Shown: piece by piece, positions 9,741 through 18,383 of the stretch
How positions within the stretch are numbered: the first letter of the stretch is position 1
Layout of the letters: each line of letters starts with the position of its first letter
Assembly: GCF_025751435.1 (NCBI RefSeq)
Contig: NZ_JAOWKY010000001.1
Location: 1 to 64,000, forward strand
From: Albidovulum marisflavi
Lineage (GTDB): Bacteria > Pseudomonadota > Alphaproteobacteria > Rhodobacterales > Rhodobacteraceae
Reading direction: 5' to 3'
DNA: 64,000 nt
Made by a program: the position numbers and the translations under genes
The notes under the pieces: generated by a model
The model's input: only the letters and a program-made list of their open reading frames with translations
The model's database searches: none
Told to the model about the DNA's origin: nothing

Positions 9741-11984
9741 TCAGCCCTTTTCCGCCAGAGCCTTCTGAAGCTTGGGCGGCGACATCGGCAGTTCGGTCAT
9801 CCGCACGCCCACCGCACGCGACACAGCGTTCGCGATGGCGGCCAGCGGCGGCACGATCCCGGTCTCGCCGACACCGCGCACGCCGTAGGGGTGACCCGGA
9901 TTGGGAATCTCCAGGATCACCGTGTCAATCATCGGCAGGTCCGATGCGACCGGGATGCGATAGTCGAGGAAGCCGGGGTTCTGCAGCTTGCCGTCGGCGC
10001 CGTAGATGTATTCCTCGTTCAGCGCCCAGCCGATGCCCTGCACGGCGCCGCCCTGCATCTGCCCCTCGACGTAAGAGGGATGCACGGCCTTGCCCGCGTC
10101 CTGGAACACGGTGTAGCGCAGCACCTTCGTGGCGCCCGTCTCCGGGTCGACCTCGATGTCGCACAGGTGGACGCCAAAGCTGACGCCCGCGCCATCGGCA
10201 TTGACCTCGTGGTGGCCGCAGATCGGGCCGCCGGTTTCGGCGGACACGGCCGCAATCTCGGCCAGCGTCATCGGCGGGAACTTCCCGGCGTTGGGCCCAG
10301 CAGGTACCGCGGCGCCGTCGACCCATTCCACCGCGTCCTCGTCGATGCCCCAGATCTTTGCCGCGCGCGAACACATCTTCTTGATCGCGTCACGGGCGGC
10401 CTTGATGGTGGCAAGACCCACCGCGAAGGTCACGCGGCTGCCGTCGGTTACATCGTTGTAGCCCAGGGAGGACGTGTCCGCCACGATGGTGCGGATCTTG
10501 TCGTAGGGGATGCCCAGTTCCTCGGCCGCCATGAGGCTGATCGAGGCGCGGGATCCGCCGATGTCGGGGTTACCCTCGGTCACGCCCACGGTGCCGTCCG
10601 TGTTCACCGACAAGCTGACGCAGGTGTTGCCGCCGAAGTTGAACCAGAAACCGCAGGACAGACCACGTCCCTGGTTCGGCCCCAGCGGCGCCGCGTAGTG
10701 CGGGTGCGCCTTCGCGGCCTCCAGCGTCGCCTTCAGGCCGATCTGGTCGAAGGTCGGGCCGTAGGAGGACTTCGTGCCCTTGTCGGCCGCGTTCTTCAGC
10801 CGAACTTCCAGCGGATCAAGACCGAAATGCTGGCAAAGCTCGTCGACCACGCTCTCGACCGCATAGATCGACAGCGGCGCTCCCGGCGCGCGGTAGGCGC
10901 TTTCCTTGGGACGGTTGGTCATGACGTTCCAGCCCAGCGACCGGACCGCATCAAGGTCATAGGCTGCAAAGGCTGCCTGGGCGCCGAAGTCGACCGTCCC
11001 GCAGTGGAAGGCGCCGCCCGAATAGCGCAGACGCGCCTGCGCGGCGGTGATCCGCCCGTCCTTCGTCATCCCGATCTTGATATCCATCGAGGAGGACACG
11101 GTCGGCCCCGTGGCCCGGAAGACCTCGTCCCGCGTCAGGACAAGCTTGACCGGACGGCCGGCCTTCCTCGAAAGCGCAAGCGCGACGGGCTCCATGTAGA
11201 CCATGGTCTTGCCGCCGAACCCGCCGCCGATCTCGGAGGCGGTGACGCGCAGCTGGCTGGCCTCCATGCCCAGGATCGCGGAACAAAGGGTGCGGTAGAA
11301 GAACTGCCCCTGCGTGCAGACCCAGAGGTCGGCCTTGCCGTCCGCGGTTACCGACGCCAGGCAGGCGTTGGGCTCGATATAGCCCTGATGGGTCGCGGCG
11401 GTCTTGAAGCTGCGCTCAATCACGTGATCGGCCTTGGCGAACCCGGCCTCAAGGTCGCCGTGGCCGAACTCGCAGTGGTGAGTCACGTTTTCGGACATGC
11501 CCGCGGGAACGTTCTCGAACGCCCGGCCCGCCTGGACGACCGGGGCGCCGGGCTTCATCGCCTCGTCCAGATCGGTCACATGCGGCAGAACCTCGTAGTC
11601 CACCTTGATCAGTTTCAGCGCTGCCTTGGCGGCGGCAATGCTCGTGGCGGCAACCGCGGCGACGGCGTGACCGTCATAAAGCGCCTTTTCCCGCGCCATG
11701 CAGTGGTCCTGCACATCCAGCAGGAAGGCGTCCTCGGGCACACCGAAGTCGGCCGAGGTCACGACCGCCTTGACGCCCGGCAGCGCCTCGGCCGCTGAGG
11801 TGTCGATCGACCGGATCCGGGCGTGCGCGTGGGGGCTGCGCAGCACCTTGGCGTGCAGCATCCCTGGCGCGGTGACGTCCGCCCCATACATGGCGCGGCC
11901 CGTGACCTTGTCCACCCCGTCGGGACGGTTGGGCCGGGTCCCGACCTGCTTGAACTCGCGTTTCTGATATGCGTCCAGCGCCAT
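9741..11984 (-). CDS. Xanthine dehydrogenase-family molybdopterin-binding subunit
   Basis: A 747-residue large subunit of a molybdenum hydroxylase. Seen: an N-terminal aldehyde oxidase/xanthine dehydrogenase a/b hammerhead domain (VTGRAMYGADV), then the Mo-pterin domain with IGGGFGGKT, AYRAPG and near the C-terminus GVRGVGETG, whose glutamate is the expected catalytic base. The form I CO dehydrogenase loop VAYRCSFR is absent, so this is not a typical CO dehydrogenase. The substrate (a purine, N-heterocycle or aldehyde) cannot be read from the sequence. It follows the 2Fe-2S subunit by one base and precedes the MoaD-like gene. Confidence 0.92.
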   Translation of the reverse strand: MALDAYQKREFKQVGTRPNRPDGVDKVTGRAMYGADVTAPGMLHAKVLRSPHAHARIRSIDTSAAEALPGVKAVVTSADFGVPEDAFLLDVQDHCMAREKALYDGHAVAAVAATSIAAAKAALKLIKVDYEVLPHVTDLDEAMKPGAPVVQAGRAFENVPAGMSENVTHHCEFGHGDLEAGFAKADHVIERSFKTAATHQGYIEPNACLASVTADGKADLWVCTQGQFFYRTLCSAILGMEASQLRVTASEIGGGFGGKTMVYMEPVALALSRKAGRPVKLVLTRDEVFRATGPTVSSSMDIKIGMTKDGRITAAQARLRYSGGAFHCGTVDFGAQAAFAAYDLDAVRSLGWNVMTNRPKESAYRAPGAPLSIYAVESVVDELCQHFGLDPLEVRLKNAADKGTKSSYGPTFDQIGLKATLEAAKAHPHYAAPLGPNQGRGLSCGFWFNFGGNTCVSLSVNTDGTVGVTEGNPDIGGSRASISLMAAEELGIPYDKIRTIVADTSSLGYNDVTDGSRVTFAVGLATIKAARDAIKKMCSRAAKIWGIDEDAVEWVDGAAVPAGPNAGKFPPMTLAEIAAVSAETGGPICGHHEVNADGAGVSFGVHLCDIEVDPETGATKVLRYTVFQDAGKAVHPSYVEGQMQGGAVQGIGWALNEEYIYGADGKLQNPGFLDYRIPVASDLPMIDTVILEIPNPGHPYGVRGVGETGIVPPLAAIANAVSRAVGVRMTELPMSPPKLQKALAEKG

Positions 11985-11985
11985 C

Positions 11986-12462
11986 TCAAGCCCCCCTCAT
12001 TTCTGCCGCGGCCACCTGAACGGCGCGGATGATCTTGTCATAGCCGGTGCAGCGGCAAAGATTGCCGGCCAGCCAGTAGCGCAATTCCTCTTCCGTCGGA
12101 TCGGGGTTCTTTTCCAGCAGCGCCTTGGCCGCGACCAGGATGCCCGGTGTGCAGATGCCGCACTGAAGGGCCGCATGTTCGATGAAGGCGCGCTGAAGCG
12201 GATGCAGCGTATCGCCGTCCGCCATGCCCTCGATCGTTGATATCTCGGCGTCCTGCGCCTCGGCCCCGAGGACGAGGCAGGAACAGACAAGCCGACCGTT
12301 CACGGTGACCGAGCAGGCGCCGCAGTCGCCGGTGCCGCAGCCTTCCTTGGCGCCGGTCAGGCTCAGCCGGTTGCGCAGCACGTCCAGAAGGGTTTCATCC
12401 GGGGTACAGATGAACTCGACCGGATCGCCGTTGATTGTCGTGGAAACCTGAATCGTCTTCAT
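11986..12462 (-). CDS. 2Fe-2S iron-sulfur subunit of molybdenum hydroxylase
   Basis: A 158-residue CoxS/XdhA-type small subunit holding two [2Fe-2S] clusters. The plant-ferredoxin-like cluster is CGTGDCGAC plus an upstream/downstream cysteine, and the second cluster is the CGICTPG...CRCTGYDKI pattern in the C-terminal helical domain. It relays electrons from the molybdenum centre to the FAD subunit. Its start codon overlaps the stop of the FAD-subunit gene by four bases (ATGA), indicating translational coupling. Confidence 0.95.
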   Translation of the reverse strand: MKTIQVSTTINGDPVEFICTPDETLLDVLRNRLSLTGAKEGCGTGDCGACSVTVNGRLVCSCLVLGAEAQDAEISTIEGMADGDTLHPLQRAFIEHAALQCGICTPGILVAAKALLEKNPDPTEEELRYWLAGNLCRCTGYDKIIRAVQVAAAEMRGA

Positions 12463-13322
12463 GCTTTCGCTCCCGCGCGGTCATAGGCGATGCGGGCGGC
12501 GCGCTTGGCCAGCACACCAGCCGTCCGCGTGCGGAATTCGACCGTGCCGCGCTTGTCATCGATGGGTTTGCAGATCGCTTCGCAGGCGGTGGCCATACGA
12601 GCAAGCGTTTCGTCGTCAAGCCGGGTGCCGGTGATCACCTTCGCGGCTTCCTCGGCCAGAAGGATCGTCGGGGCCACGGCCCCAAGCGCCACGCGCGCGC
12701 TTTCGACGGTGCCGTCCGAGCCAAGGACCAGGCTGACACCGGCAGAGGCGACCGCGATGTCCATTTCGGTCCGGGGAATGAAACGCAGGTAGGCATCGGA
12801 CGCGCGGTCCGGACGGCCGGGCAGAAAGATCGAGGTCACGATCTCCCCCTTCGCCAGCGTCGTCCGGCCAGGGCCTGCGGGAATCTCCAGGATCGGCACG
12901 TCGCGGGTCCCGTTGGGGCCCTGGACGCGCACCGTCGCACCCGCTGCGACCAGCGACGGCACGGCGTCGCCCGCGGGCGATGCGTTGCATAGGTTCCCCG
13001 CCATGGTGGCGCGGCCCTGGACTTGCGTGGAGCCGATCAGGTTGAAGCCCTCGACCACGCCCGGCCACATGGCGCAGACGCCCGCATGTTCCCCGAGTTC
13101 CGCGCCGGACACTGCGGCACCCACCCGGAAGCCTCCGGCTTCTGGCGTGATGTCCCGCATGCCAGGTATCCGCTTGATGTCCACGACAAGGTCGGGTTCG
13201 ACCATGCCGGACTTGAGCTGGACCAGAAGGTCGGTGCCCCCGGCCAGAACGCGCGCCATGCCGGAATGACCGGCAAGAAGCGCTACGGCTTCGTCCGCCG
13301 TTTTCGCCGCAACGTATTGCAT
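12459..13322 (-). CDS. FAD-binding subunit of molybdenum hydroxylase (CoxM-like)
   Basis: A 287-residue medium subunit and the first gene of the hydroxylase operon. FAD-binding motifs VLAGGTDLLVQLKSG near the N-terminus and TMAGNLCNASPAGD in the middle are clear, followed by the CO dehydrogenase flavoprotein C-terminal domain. The ATG at 13322 is preceded by GGAAGAGA; an upstream in-frame start at 13457 is rejected because that stretch has no family similarity. The order FAD, 2Fe-2S, Mo subunit is the order seen in many CoxMSL-type operons. Confidence 0.93.
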   Translation of the reverse strand: MQYVAAKTADEAVALLAGHSGMARVLAGGTDLLVQLKSGMVEPDLVVDIKRIPGMRDITPEAGGFRVGAAVSGAELGEHAGVCAMWPGVVEGFNLIGSTQVQGRATMAGNLCNASPAGDAVPSLVAAGATVRVQGPNGTRDVPILEIPAGPGRTTLAKGEIVTSIFLPGRPDRASDAYLRFIPRTEMDIAVASAGVSLVLGSDGTVESARVALGAVAPTILLAEEAAKVITGTRLDDETLARMATACEAICKPIDDKRGTVEFRTRTAGVLAKRAARIAYDRAGAKA

Positions 13323-13472
13323 CAGATCGTTCTCTTCCTGTTGGTCCCGGTGTCCCGTCGCACAGTGCGGGCGCCGCGAAGGGTCGCTCCTGGGCACAAT
13401 GGCAAGAGCCGGGAAGCTCTGCCCGGCCACGTTAGAGCGGGCGGCAAATCGCGTCAACGCGCTCGAAAGGTC

Positions 13473-14243
13473 TCATCGCGCGGCGGGGAACTGGCGAACC
13501 TCAATCCCTTCGGCGACCAGGTTTTCACGAACCGAGCGCGCGATCCGGACCGCTGTCGCGCCATCGCCGTGCAGGCAGATCGTGTCGATGCGCGTGGGAA
13601 TATGCTTGCCGCTTTCGGTGATGATCGCGCCGGCAGCGACCATTTTCGCAATGCGCGGGCCGGCGAGATCGGGATCGTGGATCACCGCCCCCGGCAGGCT
13701 GCGGTCAACCAGCGTCGCATCGTCGTTGTAGGCACGGTCGGCAAAGATCTCACCCGCCCAATTGCAGCCCAGTTCGCGCACGGCCTGCTGCTGCGCGGTG
13801 GCGGCCAGCACCATCACGATGATGTCCGGCGCGATGTCGAGCGCAGCTTCGTAGCAGGCACGCGCCATCGCCACGTCCTCGGCCGCCATGTTGGCCATGG
13901 CGCCGTGCAGCTTGAGGTGCCGGACCTGCCCGCCTGCCGCCCGCGCCATCGCGATCGCCGCGCCAAGCTGGTAGCGCACCAGGTTTCCAAGCGTTTGCTT
14001 GGGCAATTGCATCCGCCGTCGTCCGAAACCCTGAAGATCGGGAAACCCCGGATGTGCGCCGATCCCCACGCCCTTGTCGACCGCAAGGCGCATGGTCGCC
14101 GCCATTACGTCCGGATCACCCGCATGAAAGCCGCAAGCGATATTGGCCGAGGTGACGATATCAAGAAGCGCCCCGTCCTCGCCCATTTTCCAGGGGCCGA
14201 AGCTTTCGCCCATGTCGGCATTCAGGTCGACGGATCGTGTCAT
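13473..14243 (-). CDS. pxpA: 5-oxoprolinase subunit A (LamB/YcsF family)
   Basis: A 256-residue PxpA, full length. Together with PxpB and PxpC it cleaves 5-oxoproline (pyroglutamate) to glutamate with ATP. Seen: the N-terminal signature DLNADMGESFG, NIACGFHAGDP, and GAHPGFPDLQGFGRR, all conserved in the YcsF family. AGGAG lies before the ATG. It is the third gene of a pxpB-pxpC-pxpA operon, 12 bases after pxpC. The molybdenum hydroxylase operon begins about 150 bases downstream; no functional link is evident. Confidence 0.95.
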   Translation of the reverse strand: MTRSVDLNADMGESFGPWKMGEDGALLDIVTSANIACGFHAGDPDVMAATMRLAVDKGVGIGAHPGFPDLQGFGRRRMQLPKQTLGNLVRYQLGAAIAMARAAGGQVRHLKLHGAMANMAAEDVAMARACYEAALDIAPDIIVMVLAATAQQQAVRELGCNWAGEIFADRAYNDDATLVDRSLPGAVIHDPDLAGPRIAKMVAAGAIITESGKHIPTRIDTICLHGDGATAVRIARSVRENLVAEGIEVRQFPAAR

Positions 14244-14255
14244 CGAAAGGGCTCC

Positions 14256-15263
14256 TCAGGTGTCGTGGGCTGAAATCATGCCGTCGATCAGACGATAGGA
14301 CAGAAGGTCGGGCATGTCGCGCGGATCGCGGACCGCGTGGCGCGGACGGCGCGGCAGGTCGCGCAGCATGGTACGATGGCGGCGTTCGGCCTCCAGCGCC
14401 TCTTCGAAGCTGACGAAGCGGAAGCGGAGCAGAGCCCCCGGTCCAGCCTGTGCGACTGCGGGAAGGTCGGCCGGGATCACCGTCCCGATCCGCGGGTAGC
14501 CGCCCGTGGTCTGGCATTCCGGCAAAAGCACGAAGGGCGTGCCGTCGCCGGTTACCTGGATGTCGCCGGGCACGATGACCTCGGACAGGATCGAAAGCTG
14601 GCGGTCGGCCGCAAAGCCCTCGCCCTCCATGGTCAGACGCACGCCCATCCGGTTGGCTCGGACATCGCGGGTGAAGTCCGTCGCCTCGAATCGGGCGCGT
14701 TCGGAGGCGGTGAAAAGCGCCGATTGGGCGCTTTCGACGATGCGGATGGCGCCCCCCGAAAAGCGGTCGTCGACGCCCAGGACCAGCCCCGGCTCCGTCC
14801 GCGCATCCGGGCCAAGCGGCAGGCGATCGCCCGCCTGCACGAGACCGCCGATCCCCGCCACGAGATGCGCCGCACGAGACCCCAGGATGGGTTGGGTCGC
14901 TATTCCTCCGCCCAGGTGAAGATAACCGTAGGTCCCCTTTTCACAACCGCCGACGGTCAGCGTCTGGCCCGGCGCGATCACATGAGAAGCGTTCCACGGC
15001 AAACTCTTGCCGTCGATGTCGGCCCGCATCGGGGCACCGGTCAAGGCAATGCGCGTGGTGTCCGACACCGTGAACGCGCCGCCATGACCTGCCATCTCGA
15101 GTGCCGCCAGATCGACGGACTGGCCCAGCAGCGCAGCCCCCTCGGCAAGGGCGACGGAATCGGCCGCGCCGCCACGGGACAGGCCCTCCATCAACATGCC
15201 CAGGCGGCCACCGTCCTGCACCGTCATCGCAGGCCCCGCGCGGGTGACGACCAGATGCCTCAT
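14256..15263 (-). CDS. pxpC: 5-oxoprolinase subunit C (biotin-dependent carboxyltransferase-like)
   Basis: A 335-residue PxpC (allophanate hydrolase subunit 2 family). The N-terminal GPAMTVQDGGRLG and later ANRMGVRL and ECQTTGGYPRIGTV motifs are conserved. The reading frame stays open to 16034, but that upstream part lies opposite in frame to pxpB; the ATG at 15263 overlaps the pxpB stop by four bases (ATGA), a typical coupled start. It forms the 5-oxoprolinase complex with PxpA and PxpB. Confidence 0.94.
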   Translation of the reverse strand: MRHLVVTRAGPAMTVQDGGRLGMLMEGLSRGGAADSVALAEGAALLGQSVDLAALEMAGHGGAFTVSDTTRIALTGAPMRADIDGKSLPWNASHVIAPGQTLTVGGCEKGTYGYLHLGGGIATQPILGSRAAHLVAGIGGLVQAGDRLPLGPDARTEPGLVLGVDDRFSGGAIRIVESAQSALFTASERARFEATDFTRDVRANRMGVRLTMEGEGFAADRQLSILSEVIVPGDIQVTGDGTPFVLLPECQTTGGYPRIGTVIPADLPAVAQAGPGALLRFRFVSFEEALEAERRHRTMLRDLPRRPRHAVRDPRDMPDLLSYRLIDGMISAHDT

Positions 15264-16009
15264 GCGATCGTCTCCACCGTGGCCCCGCCGTCGCCGGATG
15301 TATCGGCGGCGCGGATTTGATCGAACTCGTCCCGCCCGATCGCGGGAAAGATCAGCTCGTCCCCGGGCCGAAGCGGGAAGGGGGTCTCGCTTTGCGGGCG
15401 AAAGGCGCGAAACGCGGTCTGGCCAATGTGCCGCCAGCCTGTCGGCGTGGGCGCGGAAAACAGCACGAACTGACGAATCGCGACGACCAGCGCCCCTTCG
15501 GGCACGCGCCGGGTCAGCGCGACCTGCCGCGGAAGGTCCCAGGCCGGGGGAAGCTCGCCCAGGTAGGGCTGGCCCGGCGCGAAGCCGATGGTCAGCACCC
15601 GGACGGTCGTCCGCGACAGCTCGGCCACCGCCGCGTCGGCGGTCATGCCAGCCGCTTCCGCCGCCTCCTCGAGCTGGGGCGCCAGATCGGTGCCATACAC
15701 GGTTGGAATGCGCCACCGCCGCCGGTTCGCGGGAAGCGGGGCAGAGTACCAGTCGCGCGTCCCCAGAAGCGCCGCGATCCGTTCGCGTAGATCGCCGGGG
15801 GCGACGGCGAGCGGGTCGAACCGCAGGAACACGGACGCCAGCGAGGTCGAGGTTTCCTCGACCCCCGGCAAGCCTTCGCGTTCCACAGCGGCGCGAAACG
15901 CAAGCGCAGCGCGGTTCGCCGGTTCGGACAGCTGATCGGCGAAACTGACCAGAAGCCCGGTCAGGCCAAGCGTCCGGATCGCCGGAAATCCGCCTTGTGC
16001 CGCCGTCAT
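15260..16009 (-). CDS. pxpB: 5-oxoprolinase subunit B
   Basis: A 249-residue PxpB (allophanate hydrolase subunit 1/KipI family), first gene of the operon. Conserved family blocks seen are the cyclophilin-like domain with IGFAPGQPYLGELPP and the C-terminal GWRHIGQT...FPLRPGDEL. The ATG at 16009 has GGAGAGGG directly upstream, so it is preferred over an in-frame ATG at 16039. It is divergent from motB; the 126-base gap holds both promoters. Confidence 0.94.
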   Translation of the reverse strand: MTAAQGGFPAIRTLGLTGLLVSFADQLSEPANRAALAFRAAVEREGLPGVEETSTSLASVFLRFDPLAVAPGDLRERIAALLGTRDWYSAPLPANRRRWRIPTVYGTDLAPQLEEAAEAAGMTADAAVAELSRTTVRVLTIGFAPGQPYLGELPPAWDLPRQVALTRRVPEGALVVAIRQFVLFSAPTPTGWRHIGQTAFRAFRPQSETPFPLRPGDELIFPAIGRDEFDQIRAADTSGDGGATVETIA

Positions 16010-16072
16010 TGCCCTCTCCGTAAGCCCTGCACAAGACATAGCAGCCGGCGGGTCAGAGTAAACCCGGCGCGA

Positions 16073-16087
16073 TTAGTGGGCCGTTAG
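16073..16087 (+). promoter_or_regulatory. CtrA-like direct repeat TTAG-N7-TTAG before motB
   Basis: TTAG (16073-16076) and TTAG (16084-16087) are separated by exactly seven bases, the spacing of the alphaproteobacterial CtrA box (TTAA-N7-TTAA). It lies 48 bases before the motB start. The 10-mer GGCCGTTAGG that covers the second half-site recurs before flgE. CtrA control of flagellar genes is established in several Rhodobacterales; binding here is inferred. Confidence 0.5.
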
Positions 16088-16135
16088 GGCTTTGCCGCTA
16101 GCGTCGATGCCGGGTGAAGGAAAGGAAATGGTGGT

Positions 16136-16981
16136 ATGGCAGGGCGGAACGATGCCGCGCCGGTCATCATCAAGCGCAAGAAGATCGTCGGAGGCGAGGG
16201 GCACCATGGCGGGGCGTGGAAGGTCGCCTACGCCGACTTCGTTACTGCCATGATGGCCTTCTTCATGCTGATGTGGCTATTGAACGCGACGACGGAAAAG
16301 CAGCGCAAGGGAATTGCGGATTATTTCAGCCCGACGATTCCGCTAAGCCGGATATCCGGCGGCGGCGACGGATCCTTTGGCGGCGAAAGCGTCTTTTCCG
16401 AGGATCAGATCGCCCAGAACGGAACCGGCGCGTCCAGCCTCAAGCCTTCGGATGAGCGGCAAGCGCTAGGCCAGACCGGCACCGAGGCGAATGAGGACGA
16501 TGCGGGATCGTTCGCCGAACGCGCGCAGATGATCGAAGAGGCGCTGATGGGCCATGGCAGTGAAAGCGCTGTCATGGACAACCTTCTAAGGCACATCCAG
16601 ACGCGCCTGACGGACGAAGGGCTTGTCGTGGAGTTGTCGGACCTTGAGGGCGAGCCGCTTTTCGAGGGTCGCACGGACCAACCGACGCCAACCGCAACGG
16701 CCTTGGTCGCCGTGGTGGCAGAGGTGTTCGGCCTTGTGGACAATCCGGTCGCGGTCAACGGGCACGTCGCGGCCCAGCCCGAAGTGCTGATCGAGGACCC
16801 CTCGTGGGAGCTTTCCGCGAGCCGGGCCATGCGGGCCCGGCTTTCGCTGGAAGCGGCCGGATTGGCCGGAAACCGCGTTCTGAGGGTGACGGGCCATGCC
16901 GACCGCAAGCGGGCCTATCGCAACCCCATGGCGATCCGCAACAACCGGATCGAGCTGATTCTCATTCGCTCGGACGTGTGA
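16136..16981 (+). CDS. motB: Flagellar motor protein MotB
   Basis: A 281-residue stator subunit. After a short basic N-terminus (KRKK) comes one membrane helix, about residues 30-49, carrying the proton-path Asp34 in YADFVTAMMAFF. A periplasmic linker and an OmpA-like peptidoglycan-binding domain follow, from about residue 150 to the end, with TGHADRKR and NNRIELIL. It anchors the stator to the cell wall. No motA is adjacent in this window; the upstream neighbour is the divergent pxpB. motB is the first gene of the run motB-flgE-flgK-flgL-flgI. Confidence 0.92.
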   Translation: MAGRNDAAPVIIKRKKIVGGEGHHGGAWKVAYADFVTAMMAFFMLMWLLNATTEKQRKGIADYFSPTIPLSRISGGGDGSFGGESVFSEDQIAQNGTGASSLKPSDERQALGQTGTEANEDDAGSFAERAQMIEEALMGHGSESAVMDNLLRHIQTRLTDEGLVVELSDLEGEPLFEGRTDQPTPTATALVAVVAEVFGLVDNPVAVNGHVAAQPEVLIEDPSWELSASRAMRARLSLEAAGLAGNRVLRVTGHADRKRAYRNPMAIRNNRIELILIRSDV

Positions 16982-17001
16982 AAACAGGGGAATATCGGCC
17001 G

Positions 17002-17016
17002 TTAGGCGGAATTTAA
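17002..17016 (+). promoter_or_regulatory. CtrA-like direct repeat TTAG-N7-TTAA before flgE
   Basis: TTAG (17002-17005) and TTAA (17013-17016) are separated by seven bases, one base from the TTAA-N7-TTAA consensus, and lie 54 bases before the flgE start. The overlapping GGCCGTTAGG (16997-17006) is identical to a 10-mer before motB. It suggests flgE has its own promoter rather than relying on read-through from motB. Confidence 0.55.
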
Positions 17017-17070
17017 GCATCGCGCGCCAGTCTGACCGCGATCAGGACGCAGCAGCAGAAAGGCGGCATC

Positions 17071-18378
17071 ATGTCCATTTCGTCCTCGCTCAACGCCGGG
17101 GTGGCCGGGCTTAGCGCAAACGCCACCCGGCTTGCGACGATTTCCGACAACATCGCAAATTCGGGCACCTACGGCTACAAGCGCGCGACCGCCGACTTTG
17201 AAAGTTTCGTGATCCAGCAGGCGCCTGGGTCAGGCACCTATTCGGCCGGGGGGGTCCGCGCGACGACCGCCCGGCTGGTCGAGGAGCAGGGGGCGCTGGT
17301 GTCCACCTCGAATGCACTGGACCTTGCGGTGGCGGGGCGCGGGATGCTGCCCGTGACGGCCTCGGTCACGCTGGGCTCGGTCATGGGGGACCAGCCGCTG
17401 ATGATGACCACGACCGGCGCCTTCCGCGCCGACGCGGACGGAATCCTGCGCACCGAATCCGGACTTGTCCTTCTGGGATGGCCGGCGAATGCGGACGGGA
17501 CGATTCCGGTCCTTCCGCGCGACACCATGGCCGGTCTTCAACCCGTGGTGATCAATGCGAACCAGACCGCGGGCGACCCCACGACACAGATGAATCTTGG
17601 CGTCAACCTGCCCACGACCGAAACCGAGGCCGGGGCGGGCGGCGCTCCGCTTCCCCTGTCGGTCGAATACTTCGGCAATCTCGGCACATCAGAGACGCTC
17701 GACATCACCTTCACGCCTGATGTTTCCGGTTCAGGCATGTCGAACACCTGGACAATGGAGATCCGAGATTCCGCCCAGGGAGGGGCGATGATCGGTCAAT
17801 ACACGCTGGTCTTCGACGATACGCGCGGCAACGGCGGCACGCTGGCCTCGGTCACGACTTTGGCAGGCGGCGCCTACGACGGTGCGACCGGTACGCTTGA
17901 CCTGACGGTTGCAGGCGGACCGATGACGGTGACCATCGGCAAACTGGGCGACCCGAATGGTCTGACGCAGCTATCGGACAGCTTCGCTCCGACGTCGATC
18001 ACCAAGGACGGCTCGCCCGTCGGCAACCTGACCGCCGTCGAGGTTGATGAAAACGGGTACATCACCGCGACCTATGACACCGGCTTCACCCGCCGCATCT
18101 ACCAGATTCCCGTTGTCGGCGTGCCCAACCCCAATGGGCTGATCGCGCTTAACAACCAGACCTACCAGATCTCTCCCAAGTCTGGGTCTTTCTTCCTGTG
18201 GAACGCGGGTGATGGCCCGACGGGTGCGATCGTTGGCTACGCGCGCGAAGGATCGACCACCGACGTTGCCGCGGAACTTACCGCGCTGATCCAGACACAA
18301 CGCGCCTATTCTTCGAACGCGAAGGTGATCCAGACCGTCGATGACATGCTGCAGGAAACCACGAACATCAAGCGCTGA
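17071..18378 (+). CDS. flgE: Flagellar hook protein FlgE
   Basis: A 435-residue hook subunit. The N-terminal rod/hook domain (SSLNAGVAGLSANATRLATI then SDNIANSGTYGYKR) and the C-terminal domain (AAELTALIQTQRAYSSNAKV, IQTVDDMLQETTN) are intact; the middle (about 100-380) is the variable hook surface. AAAGG precedes the ATG. It follows motB by 89 bases that contain a candidate CtrA box, and flgK begins five bases after its stop. Confidence 0.95.
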   Translation: MSISSSLNAGVAGLSANATRLATISDNIANSGTYGYKRATADFESFVIQQAPGSGTYSAGGVRATTARLVEEQGALVSTSNALDLAVAGRGMLPVTASVTLGSVMGDQPLMMTTTGAFRADADGILRTESGLVLLGWPANADGTIPVLPRDTMAGLQPVVINANQTAGDPTTQMNLGVNLPTTETEAGAGGAPLPLSVEYFGNLGTSETLDITFTPDVSGSGMSNTWTMEIRDSAQGGAMIGQYTLVFDDTRGNGGTLASVTTLAGGAYDGATGTLDLTVAGGPMTVTIGKLGDPNGLTQLSDSFAPTSITKDGSPVGNLTAVEVDENGYITATYDTGFTRRIYQIPVVGVPNPNGLIALNNQTYQISPKSGSFFLWNAGDGPTGAIVGYAREGSTTDVAAELTALIQTQRAYSSNAKVIQTVDDMLQETTNIKR

Positions 18379-18383
18379 CGACC

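Noticed and set aside
9891-11798. 635-codon open frame opposite the molybdenum hydroxylase subunit
   Set aside because: The minus-strand frame has clear enzyme motifs; the plus-strand product has none.
9741-11984. Form I carbon monoxide dehydrogenase large subunit
   Set aside because: The AYRCSFR active-site loop is absent; the corresponding loop reads AYRAPG, so the general xanthine dehydrogenase family is called instead.
15264-16034. 257-codon N-terminal extension of pxpC
   Set aside because: It is the out-of-frame shadow of pxpB; the coupled ATG at 15263 is the true start.
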